A DNA stretch of 64,000 bases from Hymenobacter sp. GOD-10R. GTDB taxonomy: Bacteria > Bacteroidota > Bacteroidia > Cytophagales > Hymenobacteraceae. Of this stretch, positions 26,616-36,026 are shown piece by piece. Made by a program: the position numbers and the translations under genes. The notes below the pieces were generated by a model. The model made no database searches. It had not been told where the DNA came from and worked only from the letters and a program-made list of their open reading frames with translations. Each line of letters opens with the position of its first letter. Position 1 is the stretch's first letter. The stretch is taken from contig NZ_CP141184.1 in assembly GCF_035609205.1 (NCBI RefSeq), positions 3,908,501-3,972,500 on the forward strand, written 5' to 3'.

Positions 26616-29024
26616 ATGGTTAAGAATTTAGTCATTGTGGAGTCACCTGCCAAAGCCAAGACCATTGAAGGTTACTTGGGCAAGGACTTCGTAGTCAAAT
26701 CCAGCTTCGGCCATGTTCGTGATTTGCCGAAGGATAATAACGCCATTGATATCGCCAATGGGTTTAAGCCAACCTATGTTGTTTCGCCCGATAAACGTGA
26801 AATTATTGCGCAACTCAAGAAGCTAGCAAAGGAAGCCGAAACCGTATGGTTAGCCAGTGACGATGATCGCGAAGGAGAGGCCATCAGCTGGCATTTGGCT
26901 GAAACCCTGAACCTGAACGATGCGAAGACGCGCCGTATTGTGTTCCGAGAAATTACGAAGAACGCCATCCTCAATGCTATCGACTCACCTCGTGCGATTA
27001 ACCTGAACTTGGTAAACGCCCAGCAGGCCCGCCGTGTACTCGACCGCTTGGTTGGTTTTGAGCTTTCGCCAGTGCTCTGGAAGAAGGTAAAGACTGGCCT
27101 CTCTGCTGGCCGGGTGCAATCGGTTGCAGTGCGACTAGTAGTAGAGCGTGAACGGGAAATCAGTCACTTTAAAACCTCTTCCGCTTACCGCATCACGGCG
27201 CGCTTTGATGCGGGTCGTGGCGCCGTACTAGAAGCCGAGCTACCAACTCGTTTTAAGGAACAAGCTGAAGCGCAAGAGTTCCTGACTCGTTGCATTGGTG
27301 CCACTTATAGCATCGATAACCTAGAGAAGAAACCAGGAAAACGTTCGCCTGCTCCTCCTTTTACGACATCTACTCTTCAGCAGGAAGCTTCACGCAAGCT
27401 AGGTTTTTCGGTAGCGCAGACTATGAGTGTAGCGCAGAAACTGTACGAAGCTGGTAAGATCAGCTACATGCGTACAGACTCCGTAAACCTGTCGCAAGAT
27501 GCGCTGGTTGCAGCTCAAGCAGAAATCGAGCGGGCTTACGGGGCGGAGTATGCGCATACCCGGCAGTTCAAGACCAAATCGGCTTCGGCGCAGGAAGCAC
27601 ACGAAGCCATTCGTCCTACCGATTTTTCCCTCACAAAGGCAGGTTCTGATTCTGCGGAACAGCGGTTGTACGACCTTATCCGCAAGAGAGCTATGGCTTC
27701 TCAGATGGCCGATGCTGTAGTGGAACGTACAGTAGCCACCATTGGCATCAGCACCCAACCAGGCGTAGCACTGACGGCTACGGGCGAAGTCATCACGTTT
27801 GAAGGCTTCTTGAAGGCTTATAGCGAGTCAAAAGATGACGAGGATACGGATACTGAATCGTCGTTTTCGCGTGGCTTACCACCTTTGACTACGGGCCAAG
27901 AACTGCCTTTGCAGCTGTTGCGTGCCACAGAGCGTTACGCACAGCCCCCTGCACGTTACACGGAAGCCTCGTTAGTGAAGAAATTGGAGGAAATGGGTAT
28001 CGGTCGTCCATCAACGTACGCCCCTACCATTTCTACGATTCAAAAGCGTGGCTACGTGGAAAAAGACAGCCGTGAGGGCAAGGAGCGCAAGTTCCATGTG
28101 CTAACGCTGGAAGGCAGCGAAGTTCAAGTCGAGGCTAAGACGGAAACCTTTGGCGCTGACAAAGCCAAGCTCTTCCCAACGGACACCGCGATGGTGGTCA
28201 ATGATTTCTTGGTGGAGCACTTCCCCATTATCATCGATTATAAATTCACGGCGAAGGTAGAAGGCGAGTTTGACTTGATTGCCAACGGCCACGAGCAGTG
28301 GGAGCACATGTTATCCAATTTCTATGGTACCTTCCACGAAACAGTGGAGCGTGGCCAAGATATTGAGCGCAGCACCCTAGGTTCGACCCGTGAAATTGGT
28401 ACACACCCTGAAACGGGTCAAAAAATTACGGCTCGTCTCGGTCGCTTCGGCCCTTATGTACAGATCGAACCGAAAGAAGGTTCTGAGGAAAAAGCAGTTT
28501 ATGCTAGCCTGCGCAAGGGACAGTTCATCGAGAACATCACGATTGAAGAAGCTTTAGATCTGTTTAAGCTACCTCGCGTAGTCGGTCAATTCGAGGACAA
28601 GGATATGACGGCTGCCCTAGGTCGCTTTGGTCCTTACATCCGCCACGACAGCAAGTTTTACTCTCTTACTAAAGAACAGGATCCGCACACCATTACGGCT
28701 CCTGAGGCTATTGCTTTGATCGAGGGTAAGCGCAAAGCTGATGCAGAGCGCTTGATTAAGGAGTTTCCAGAAAACCCAGAAGTGCAGGTGTTAAATGGCC
28801 GTTTCGGACCGTACATCGTGGTGGGTAAGAAGAACGTGAAAATTCCGAAAGGTGAAGAACCGAAGGAGCTAACGCTGGAACGCTGCCTTGAACTTGCGGA
28901 ACAAACACCCGACAAGCCAGCAAAGGGAGGCCGTTTTGCCAAGAAAACGCCTCCAGCACCCGAGGTAACAGCGGATACACCTAAGAAAAAGGCGGCTAGT
29001 ACTACAACAGCTAAAGCTAAATAA
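26616..29024 (+). CDS. topA: DNA topoisomerase I (type IA)
   Basis: TopA relaxes negative supercoils by single-strand passage. The Toprim domain starts at once (KNLVIVESPAKAKTIEGYLG), the DxD acidic motif is in SDDDREGEAISWH, and the active tyrosine is Y284 in ISYMRTDS. The C-terminus lacks the zinc-ribbon cysteines of Escherichia coli TopA. It has instead three or more repeats with the core GRFGPY (residues ~608, 668 and 728), the Topoisom_I C-terminal repeat. A Lys/Ala-rich tail follows. Length is 802 residues. A strong terminator follows. Confidence 0.97.
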   Translation: MVKNLVIVESPAKAKTIEGYLGKDFVVKSSFGHVRDLPKDNNAIDIANGFKPTYVVSPDKREIIAQLKKLAKEAETVWLASDDDREGEAISWHLAETLNLNDAKTRRIVFREITKNAILNAIDSPRAINLNLVNAQQARRVLDRLVGFELSPVLWKKVKTGLSAGRVQSVAVRLVVEREREISHFKTSSAYRITARFDAGRGAVLEAELPTRFKEQAEAQEFLTRCIGATYSIDNLEKKPGKRSPAPPFTTSTLQQEASRKLGFSVAQTMSVAQKLYEAGKISYMRTDSVNLSQDALVAAQAEIERAYGAEYAHTRQFKTKSASAQEAHEAIRPTDFSLTKAGSDSAEQRLYDLIRKRAMASQMADAVVERTVATIGISTQPGVALTATGEVITFEGFLKAYSESKDDEDTDTESSFSRGLPPLTTGQELPLQLLRATERYAQPPARYTEASLVKKLEEMGIGRPSTYAPTISTIQKRGYVEKDSREGKERKFHVLTLEGSEVQVEAKTETFGADKAKLFPTDTAMVVNDFLVEHFPIIIDYKFTAKVEGEFDLIANGHEQWEHMLSNFYGTFHETVERGQDIERSTLGSTREIGTHPETGQKITARLGRFGPYVQIEPKEGSEEKAVYASLRKGQFIENITIEEALDLFKLPRVVGQFEDKDMTAALGRFGPYIRHDSKFYSLTKEQDPHTITAPEAIALIEGKRKADAERLIKEFPENPEVQVLNGRFGPYIVVGKKNVKIPKGEEPKELTLERCLELAEQTPDKPAKGGRFAKKTPPAPEVTADTPKKKAASTTTAKAK

Positions 29025-29058
29025 CATCTGCATAGGTTAGATATAGTACTAAATGACG

Positions 29059-29098
29059 AGCCGGCTGCGTTTCATGTGAAACGCAGCCGGCTTTTTTA
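29059..29098 (+). terminator. terminator after topA
   Basis: Perfect 16-bp arms (AGCCGGCTGCGTTTCA at 29059-29074 and its complement at 29077-29092) are followed by a T6 run. Confidence 0.93.
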
Positions 29099-29150
29099 TA
29101 TTTATTCTTTATAGCATCTTCGCTATTTAATTTACAGCTTTTAGCTATCA

Positions 29151-30023
29151 ATGCTCTATACGCTTCTCATTTCTATCCGCAGCTTTAGCCTATTTGTATT
29201 ATTGCACGCTTCTTCTGATCTGGCACCTCCGCAAGAAATTGCTACTTCACCTAGGTCGTACTTGTGGCTAAATCATCCTTATTCTTCCGCGCAGACGCTG
29301 GCAATACGGTTTGCACCACCACCAGGGTGTAAGCGGGTACCATTAACGGCCGGTTCGTTTGGTGACTGGTTGCGTCATGTGCCTTTGTTGCCGGTGGGTA
29401 CGCCGGTTCGGCTCTATAACGGGCAGATGAAAGACCCGCAGAACATTCATGCAGCCGTGCTAGACCTTGATGTTGGCACGCGCGATTTGCAGCAATGCGC
29501 TGATGCTGTTATTCGTTTACGGGCTGAGTATCAGTTCAGCCAAAACCCTAACCAGATTCACTTTCACCTCACGAGCGGACACGACATCTGGTTCTCAGAC
29601 TGGTATAGCGGCAAAGGCTTTCAGGTACGAAACGAGGAAGTACTACCCGCTACAAAAGCAGTAGAACTGCCTACCCACCTCGTCTTTCGGCGCTACCTTG
29701 ATCAGCTTTTCGACTACGCAGGCACCTTGTCATTGAGCAGAGAACTCCAATCGGTACCGCTAGCACAAGTGCAGCCTGGCGACGTTCTACTCCGGGGCGG
29801 CTCACCAGGACATGCCGTGCTGGTGCTCGACGTAGCCGAGCATCCTAGCACCAAGCAGAAATTCATGCTACTCGCCCAAAGCTATATGCCAGCGCAGCAA
29901 GTGCACGTCCTGCTCAATCATCCGCGCACTGGCTTAGGAGCATGGTACGCCGTGAACCCCACCAGCTCGGAAGTGCGTACACCTGAATGGACATTCGCGG
30001 CAACAGAGCTGCGGCGTTTCTAG
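29151..30023 (+). CDS. DUF4846 family exported protein
   Basis: This 290-residue protein of unknown function starts with a hydrophobic segment (LLISIRSFSLFVLLHA, residues 4-19) that looks like a signal peptide. The rest matches DUF4846, a family common in Bacteroidota: FGDWLRHVPLLPVGTPVRLYNG, then AAVLDLDVGTRDLQQCADAV, AGTLSLSRELQSV, and the C-terminal GDVLLRGGSPGHAVLVLDVAE, LLAQSYMPAQQVHVL. The last part (GGSPGHAVLVLD with Gln and Ser nearby) recalls a papain-like or NlpC-type fold. That is an inference and no enzyme activity is assigned. It lies 25 nt before the sirtuin gene. Confidence 0.85.
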   Translation: MLYTLLISIRSFSLFVLLHASSDLAPPQEIATSPRSYLWLNHPYSSAQTLAIRFAPPPGCKRVPLTAGSFGDWLRHVPLLPVGTPVRLYNGQMKDPQNIHAAVLDLDVGTRDLQQCADAVIRLRAEYQFSQNPNQIHFHLTSGHDIWFSDWYSGKGFQVRNEEVLPATKAVELPTHLVFRRYLDQLFDYAGTLSLSRELQSVPLAQVQPGDVLLRGGSPGHAVLVLDVAEHPSTKQKFMLLAQSYMPAQQVHVLLNHPRTGLGAWYAVNPTSSEVRTPEWTFAATELRRF

Positions 30024-30048
30024 CTTTCACTCACCAACACACGTTTGA

Positions 30049-30753
30049 ATGGAAACTTCCAAACGCAAGAAAATAGTAGTCTTAACTGGCGCAGGCATCT
30101 CAGCCGAAAGCGGCCTAGCTACCTTTCGAGGCTCTGACGGGCTCTGGGAAGGCCACCGGGTGGAGAACGTGGCGACGCCCGAAGCATTTGCCCGCAATCC
30201 GGAGCTGGTGCTTGAGTTTTACAACCAACGACGGACGGCCGCGCGGGCAGCGCAGCCCAATGCCGGACACCTAGCCTTGGTTGCCTTGGAGCAAGCGTAT
30301 GAAGTGGTCATTGTCACGCAGAACGTTGATGATCTACACGAACGGGCAGGCAGCAGTCATGTCATTCACCTGCACGGGCAACTGTTTGAATCGCGCAGCA
30401 CGCGCTACAACAGCTTAGTATATCCGATGACCACCGATCGAATCGACCTAGGTGACTTGTGCGAAAGGGGGCATCAGCTCCGCCCCAATATCGTGTGGTT
30501 CGGGGAGGAAGTGCCGCTGATGGAGCGGGCAATTGAAGAAACGGCTACGGCTGATCTCTTTATGGTGGTAGGTACTTCTTTACAGGTATATCCGGCAGCA
30601 GGATTGGTCAATTATACCCCAACAAATTGCCCCACTTACATTATTGATCCGCATCAGCCGCCGCTCACAAGCCGTCGGAACTTGCACTTTATAACAGAGC
30701 CAGCTAGTACCGGCGTACCTAGAATAGCGGCTGAACTGCTGACACAAGGCTAA
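30049..30753 (+). CDS. cobB: class III-type sirtuin deacylase lacking zinc cysteines
   Basis: This NAD-dependent protein deacylase has 234 residues. The NAD motifs are GAGISAESGLATFRG near residue 12 and TQNVDDLHERAG near 87, with the catalytic histidine in HLHGQ near 106. The pair Tyr and Arg in EFYNQRR near 60 matches the residues that let CobB and SIRT5 remove succinyl or malonyl groups. The two CxxC zinc pairs between the catalytic His and LRPNIVWFGE are absent: only one cysteine lies there (DLCERGH). Structure must therefore be held without zinc. It lies just after the DUF4846 gene. Confidence 0.92.
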   Translation: METSKRKKIVVLTGAGISAESGLATFRGSDGLWEGHRVENVATPEAFARNPELVLEFYNQRRTAARAAQPNAGHLALVALEQAYEVVIVTQNVDDLHERAGSSHVIHLHGQLFESRSTRYNSLVYPMTTDRIDLGDLCERGHQLRPNIVWFGEEVPLMERAIEETATADLFMVVGTSLQVYPAAGLVNYTPTNCPTYIIDPHQPPLTSRRNLHFITEPASTGVPRIAAELLTQG

Positions 30754-30820
30754 GTTTGTTGGTCTGAAGCTAGGTGATCATTTAACCTAAATTTAATCAG
30801 AGGCTACCTCAACACCATTT

Positions 30821-30850
30821 TTTGCGTAGACCGCCTTTAGCTTAGCTTTG
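30821..30850 (+). promoter_or_regulatory. promoter of the 1248-residue outer-membrane protein gene
   Basis: TTTG (30821-30824), an 18-nt spacer and TAGCTTTG (30843-30850, exact TAnnTTTG) form a good Bacteroidota promoter. The ATG is only 11 nt after the -7 element, so the leader would be just a few bases. Confidence 0.6.
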
Positions 30851-30860
30851 CTGGTCATCT

Positions 30861-33800
30861 ATGCGAAAGACTTCTTCCCTACTGTTAGCTGCTAGCTTAC
30901 TGCTAGCTACCATCACATCGTCGTTAGCACAAACACCTGCTCACACCGTTTATCTACTGGGTAATACGGCAACAAACGACCTTCCCCCTGCTCGCATACA
31001 AGCCTTACGACGGCAGTTGGAGCAGCAAACCGGTCCCTTCACCGTGGTGCACTTAGGTGACATCGTGGGGAATGAAGGCCTAGGTGGCAAAAAGGACACC
31101 ACGCAGACCGATCTGCAAGCTCGTGCTGATGCGCTTATCGGCCTAGTGAAAGGCTTACCAAGCGGCAAAATCTATTTCATACCAGGGGACAAAGACTGGG
31201 CTAACTCCGGCCCCGAGGGCTTGAAACGGGTAAAGCGGTTGGAAAAGTACATTGAACAGCAGCTTCCGGATCAGAATGCCTTTGCACCGACGGGTGGTTG
31301 CCCTGGCCCCGAAATCATAGATGTGGCGCCGCTGGTCCGGTTGGTTGCCATCAATACCCCGTGGTGGACGCATCCTTACAATAAGCCGGAAGCGCCTGAC
31401 ACAGAGTGCAAAACGCTGACCCGTGAGGAATTTCGGGAGCAACTGCAAGATGTGCTCGATGACACGAAGGGCAAGAATGTGTTGCTCGTGGGGCACCAGC
31501 CGGTGGTCAGCAATGGCGTGTATGGTGGCCGCATGCCCCTAGGTCGGCACCTCTTTCCGTTTGGCAATGGCGTGCCGCTGCCCGTGTTTGGCACCTTCTA
31601 CGCCGCGTACCGGCAGAATGTGGGCACCCCACGCGATATGGCCAACCCAAACTATGAGGCCTTCCGCAAGGAGATGACGAACACGTTGCGCGACAATCCG
31701 GGCGTGGTGTATGCCGCCGCGCATGATTACAGCTTGCAACTCACACGCGCCGAAGACAACTACCACCTGGTAGCGGGTAGCTTTACCGAACACGAACACG
31801 TGGGAGCTAACGCCAACTCGCAGTTCAACGAATCCCGCGAAGGATTTTCTAAGCTTGAATATTACGCCGACGGAACTGTCAAAGCCTCCTTTTATACGTT
31901 CGATTCGAATAACCAAGATGCCGCTGTAGCTCAGCAGGCTTATTCGGCTACGTTGTTTCAGTCGGCTTGCACCGAACCTAGGTTGCCCAAGGTACCTGTC
32001 AACTTCTTTATCCCAGAGTGCCCTTCGGCTCCGAAAGGCGTTGCGAAAGTAAAGCCCGACGCCCCCTGGCAACCGACTGTAACGGTTGCGCCAGGGCCGC
32101 AATATGCGGCAAGTAAAGGCACGCGGTTCTGGATTGGGCCGCTCTATCGTACTTCCTGGACGCAGCCGGTGCAGGTACCCACCTTGGATTTAAGCCAAGA
32201 AAAAGGCGGTTTGCGCATCTTCGGTAAGGGCGGTGGCCGGCAGACGACTTCCGTCAAACTAATTGCGGCCGACAGTTCCGAGTACGTTTTCCGCTCGGTT
32301 GACAAGGATGTGACACGCATTTTGCCGCCAGAGCTGCGCAACTCTATTGCCGCCAACGTGCTGCGAGATATTACCCCCACGGCGCATCCCTACTCGGCGT
32401 TGGTTACGGGTTCTTTGCTCGACCAAACGGATATTCTGCACGCCCGGCCTAGGTTGTTCATTTTGCCCGATAACAACCAGCTAGGTCCTTACCGGGAAGA
32501 GTACAAAGGCTTACTTGGCACGCTGGAAGATCGGCCAGTTGACCCCAAACCGAACCTGCCAGGCTTCGGTGGCGCCGACGAGGTACGCCGCTCCTTCAGC
32601 TTCTTCCGCCAGATGTACAAGGACAATGATACGCGCATCGACGCGAAGGCTCTTGGCAAAGCCCGGGCCTTCGACATGCTGGTAGCTGACTTTGGCAAGC
32701 ACGAAGACAATTGGAAATGGGCCGGCTATAAGCAGGGAAAACAGACGATCTACCGTCCAATTCCGCGTGACCGTGACCAGAGCTTCACCCTATGGAATGG
32801 GCTGCTGACTTACCTGGCTAACCGTGAATGGGCCGTGCCGAGCATCGAAGATTTCCAGGCTGAATTCCACGACATGGAAAGCCTAAATTGGCCTGCTCGC
32901 CACCTCGACCGCTTCTTGCTGCAGTCGCTCACGCGGGAACAATGGCAGGAAATCGGCAAATACATGCAGCAGAGAATTACGCCTGCAGCTATCGACCAAG
33001 CCACGGCCCAACTGCCGAAAGAGGTTCAGCCGATTTCTGGGCAGGAGCTCAATCAGAAACTCAAAGCGCGCATTCAGGAATTACCAGCGGCTTTGGACGA
33101 GTACTACTTGCTGCTTGCTAAGCGCGTAGACGTTGTTGGTTCCAACAAAGCTGAGGTATTTCTAGTGGATCGACTGGAGAACGACGATGTGCGCGTACGC
33201 ATGTTTGACAAGGCCAAAGATTCGGAAGAGCCAAACGGCGACCCCATCTTCGACCGGACATTCCACCCGAAGGAAACTGCGGAGGTAAGCCTCTACGGCT
33301 TAGATGGCAAAGATGTATTCACCGTGACCGGCAAAGCGCGGCATAGCATTCTGGTGCGTGTTATTGGTGGTTCCGGCAAGGATCGGATTACTGATGAGTC
33401 GCATGTGGCCGGGCTGCGCACCAAGACCAAGGTGTACGACGTAACTGATACCGAACTGCACCTCGACAAAGACAGCGACAATCGCACATCTGACAAACCC
33501 GGCATAAATGCCTATGACCGTGAGGCTTTTGAATATGATGGCTACAAACCTAGGGCTACGGCCATCTACAATTCCAGCGATGGATTTGGCTTAGGGGTTG
33601 GACTCGATATTGTCCGCCAAGGCTTCCGTAAGCCCGGCTATAAAAACCTATATGGCGTTGACGTGCAGGGCACTACTAATGGCAACCGCCAACTTGCCGT
33701 GAACATGCGCCACCGTCACGCTATTGGCTTGTTTGATATTGGGGCCCGTGCCGAATACGGCGATTATTTCCGGTTCTATAACTTCTTCGGCCTTGGCAAC

Positions 33801-34607
33801 GATACTAAGAAAGACCAAGGCTTGTACGACCGAAACTTCTACAAAGCGCGCTACAGTGGCTACAATATCAATGCATTCGCCGAGCGCGTCTTTTTCAATA
33901 AGAGCGTTCTTCGTTTCGGCCCGACGTATGAGCAGTACACCTCTGATTATGCATATAACAGCCTGCTAGGCGGCGGTAATCCTAGCCCACTTCCCTCCGA
34001 CCGGCGACCAAATACCAGCTTCCAACGCCTAATTGGGGTGAATGCGCTGTTTGACCTAGACCTGCGGGACCGTCAAACCTTTGCCCGGCGCGGAGTACGC
34101 GTTGTAGCCCAACACGATACGTATCATCAGCTTAATGGCACCAAAGGCACTTTCGGCCTTACGCAAGGTTTCGCCGAGTACTATGGCTCTGCCCGTATTG
34201 GTCTGCCTGTTACGCTCGTGCTAAAAGCAGGTGGCGCGAAGAATTACGGGGAGGACGACGAAATTCCCTTCTACAAATTCACCAGCATTGGTCTAGTCAA
34301 TGGGTTGCGCGGCTATTATCGTAACCGCTTCACTGGCGACGCCAGCGCTTACTTTAACTCGGAGCTACGCTTAGCTTTGGGGCGCTCCCGCAACGGTATC
34401 CTCCCCTTCTACTACGGTGTTTTTGGTTTCTACGACCAGGGCCGGGTTTACTACAAGGGGGCTTCGCCCGATGGGTGGCATCGCGCCGCTGGTGCTGGCT
34501 TCTACATTGCTCCCGTAACGGAGTCGCTAGCTTTGTCGGTTTCTTACCAAAAGTCACCCGAGAATGGGTTGTTGCAATTCGGAGTTGGCTTCCGCATCGA
34601 CCAATAA
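30861..34607 (+). CDS. outer-membrane protein: degenerate metallophosphoesterase + kinase-like middle + BamA-type barrel
   Basis: This 1248-residue exported protein begins with a signal peptide (residues 1-23, ending SLAQ). Residues 26-360 resemble a calcineurin-like phosphoesterase (VVHLGDIVGNEG, VGHQPVVSNG). Metal motifs are altered, though: LGNTATND in place of the DxH strand, PGDKDW in place of GNHD, and AAAHDYS in place of GHxH. Residues about 440-700 are a conserved region with ADFGKHEDNWKW (610-619) and IPRDRDQSF (near 635-643). Their spacing recalls the catalytic and metal sites of HipA/FAM20-like kinases. Residues 870-1248 are an Omp85/BamA-type barrel with NGLRGYYRNRF and ELRLAL. 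Related proteins are often labelled metallophosphoesterase. Barrel and signal peptide are firm; the kinase-like reading is my inference. Confidence 0.85.
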   Translation: MRKTSSLLLAASLLLATITSSLAQTPAHTVYLLGNTATNDLPPARIQALRRQLEQQTGPFTVVHLGDIVGNEGLGGKKDTTQTDLQARADALIGLVKGLPSGKIYFIPGDKDWANSGPEGLKRVKRLEKYIEQQLPDQNAFAPTGGCPGPEIIDVAPLVRLVAINTPWWTHPYNKPEAPDTECKTLTREEFREQLQDVLDDTKGKNVLLVGHQPVVSNGVYGGRMPLGRHLFPFGNGVPLPVFGTFYAAYRQNVGTPRDMANPNYEAFRKEMTNTLRDNPGVVYAAAHDYSLQLTRAEDNYHLVAGSFTEHEHVGANANSQFNESREGFSKLEYYADGTVKASFYTFDSNNQDAAVAQQAYSATLFQSACTEPRLPKVPVNFFIPECPSAPKGVAKVKPDAPWQPTVTVAPGPQYAASKGTRFWIGPLYRTSWTQPVQVPTLDLSQEKGGLRIFGKGGGRQTTSVKLIAADSSEYVFRSVDKDVTRILPPELRNSIAANVLRDITPTAHPYSALVTGSLLDQTDILHARPRLFILPDNNQLGPYREEYKGLLGTLEDRPVDPKPNLPGFGGADEVRRSFSFFRQMYKDNDTRIDAKALGKARAFDMLVADFGKHEDNWKWAGYKQGKQTIYRPIPRDRDQSFTLWNGLLTYLANREWAVPSIEDFQAEFHDMESLNWPARHLDRFLLQSLTREQWQEIGKYMQQRITPAAIDQATAQLPKEVQPISGQELNQKLKARIQELPAALDEYYLLLAKRVDVVGSNKAEVFLVDRLENDDVRVRMFDKAKDSEEPNGDPIFDRTFHPKETAEVSLYGLDGKDVFTVTGKARHSILVRVIGGSGKDRITDESHVAGLRTKTKVYDVTDTELHLDKDSDNRTSDKPGINAYDREAFEYDGYKPRATAIYNSSDGFGLGVGLDIVRQGFRKPGYKNLYGVDVQGTTNGNRQLAVNMRHRHAIGLFDIGARAEYGDYFRFYNFFGLGNDTKKDQGLYDRNFYKARYSGYNINAFAERVFFNKSVLRFGPTYEQYTSDYAYNSLLGGGNPSPLPSDRRPNTSFQRLIGVNALFDLDLRDRQTFARRGVRVVAQHDTYHQLNGTKGTFGLTQGFAEYYGSARIGLPVTLVLKAGGAKNYGEDDEIPFYKFTSIGLVNGLRGYYRNRFTGDASAYFNSELRLALGRSRNGILPFYYGVFGFYDQGRVYYKGASPDGWHRAAGAGFYIAPVTESLALSVSYQKSPENGLLQFGVGFRIDQ

Positions 34608-34938
34608 GATGTGCAGGGCACAGTACCAGCTAGGTGCAACAAGCAGTACTACTTATCACTATTTTTGAATGGCAGCTACATCTCGTTTATGCAATAAATC
34701 AGCTAGTTACCGCCCAACTACGATGTTGCAGCTATCTTGGCTAGGATTGAGCAACACGTAAAGCGGCTCAACTTCTTACTTTTGGTTAGCAGTTGCTCCT
34801 TGAGAGCGGCTCGTTTTTCTTTACCTAGTCGCTCCTGGTTCATGCAACCCGATGCGACACCTTGCTACTCTTCGTCTTCCCACCTAAGCCCACCCTACCC
34901 ATCCATCTAATCTACAGAACCCATAAGAATCAGCGCTT
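34608..34938 (+). other. intergenic region before ppx/gppA with a candidate -7 element
   Basis: This 331-nt gap contains TACTTTTG at 34777-34784 (exact TAnnTTTG), about 155 nt before the start of the phosphatase gene. The nearest TTG (34747-34749) is 27 nt away, too far for a standard -33. I see no gene, hairpin or repeat in the rest. Confidence 0.4.
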
Positions 34939-35925
34939 TTGGACTATCCTCTCCTAAAACTTGCGGCCATTGATATTGGCTCAAATGCAGTACGGTGCCA
35001 AATTTCGGCAGTACTCCACTACGGCGACCGATACCGCCTCAAGCGCGTAGAGTACGTGCGCTTCCCCATGCGATTGGGGGAAGATGTATTTGCCACGGGC
35101 GAAATTTCCCCGGCTAAAGCCGATAAGTTCGTCAAGTTTCTTCATGCGCTCAAGCTACTGATGGAAGTGCACGAGGTGGCTCATTACCTCATTTGTGCTA
35201 CTTCGGCCATGCGCATGTCGACAAATGCGGCGGCCATCGTCGAACGTGTGCAGCATGAGCTAGGGATGACCATTCAGGTAATCGATGGTCAGGCAGAAGC
35301 AGCCTACATCAACCGTGTTATTGAGTACTTGCTGGAAGACAAAAAGCACTACCTGCATATCGACGTAGGTGGCGGTAGCACGGAATTTAACATTTACCAC
35401 GACCGGCGCAAAGTAGCTTCGCAGTCATTTGAGGTAGGATCTATTCGGCGCATGCAGCAGGAAGAAGGCGTTAAATCCGATGATTCCTTGAATGAGAAAT
35501 GGCTGCGTATGGAGGAGTGGGTGAAGGAAAATGCGCGTCGCTACCACGTTACGCAAGCTATTGGCACTGGCGGCAATATCAATAAGATCTACAGCATTGC
35601 TCAACCTAGCTTAGATCAACCCGTTTCCCGTCGCCGTATTGCTAGTGTGCTTCAGCAGCTAGGCAAAATGACCATGGATGAGCGCGTGAACGTGGCCATG
35701 CTCAACCCAGACCGCGCCGACGTTATTGTACCCGCCGGCCAGATCTATTTGTCGGCCATGGAGTGGGCCAATATCAATACCATGCAGGTGCCAGATATTG
35801 GTCTTAAAGATGGTATGCTGCAAGCGCTTTTCGAAGATCATTTCGAGGAAATACGCCCGGCCAGCGACCACTCCGGTCGTAAGCCCATCACACAAGTACA
35901 GGCACGCGCCCGTGAGATAGAGTAG
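34939..35925 (+). CDS. ppx: Ppx/GppA family phosphatase (exopolyphosphatase-like)
   Basis: This ASKHA-fold enzyme would hydrolyse polyphosphate or pppGpp. The phosphate-binding loops are AAIDIGSNAVRCQI near residue 10 and IDVGGGSTEFNIY near 144, with the CATSAMR motif near 93. It uses a TTG start (MDYPLLKLAAIDIGSN). At 328 residues it is the short form, lacking the C-terminal HD-type domain of Escherichia coli Ppx/GppA. It converges on ppk1, so the polymerising and degrading enzymes are neighbours, which favours a polyphosphate role. Confidence 0.92.
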   Translation: MDYPLLKLAAIDIGSNAVRCQISAVLHYGDRYRLKRVEYVRFPMRLGEDVFATGEISPAKADKFVKFLHALKLLMEVHEVAHYLICATSAMRMSTNAAAIVERVQHELGMTIQVIDGQAEAAYINRVIEYLLEDKKHYLHIDVGGGSTEFNIYHDRRKVASQSFEVGSIRRMQQEEGVKSDDSLNEKWLRMEEWVKENARRYHVTQAIGTGGNINKIYSIAQPSLDQPVSRRRIASVLQQLGKMTMDERVNVAMLNPDRADVIVPAGQIYLSAMEWANINTMQVPDIGLKDGMLQALFEDHFEEIRPASDHSGRKPITQVQARAREIE

Positions 35926-35952
35926 TCGCTACTCATCACAGCTTCGTACGAA

Positions 35953-36003
35953 CAGCAACAGAAAGGACCTAGGTGCTGAGCACCTAGGTCCTTTCTGTTG
36001 CTG
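35953..36003. terminator. 51-bp near-perfect palindrome between ppx and ppk1
   Basis: Perfect 25-bp arms (35953-35977 and 35979-36003) meet at a single central base. The stem contains two copies of ACCTAGGT and AAAG/CTTT flanks. It lies between convergent genes and probably ends both transcripts, though T tracts are short (CCTTTCTGTTG). Confidence 0.75.
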
Positions 36004-36026
36004 CTTAGCTATCTAGGCTTCTTTGC

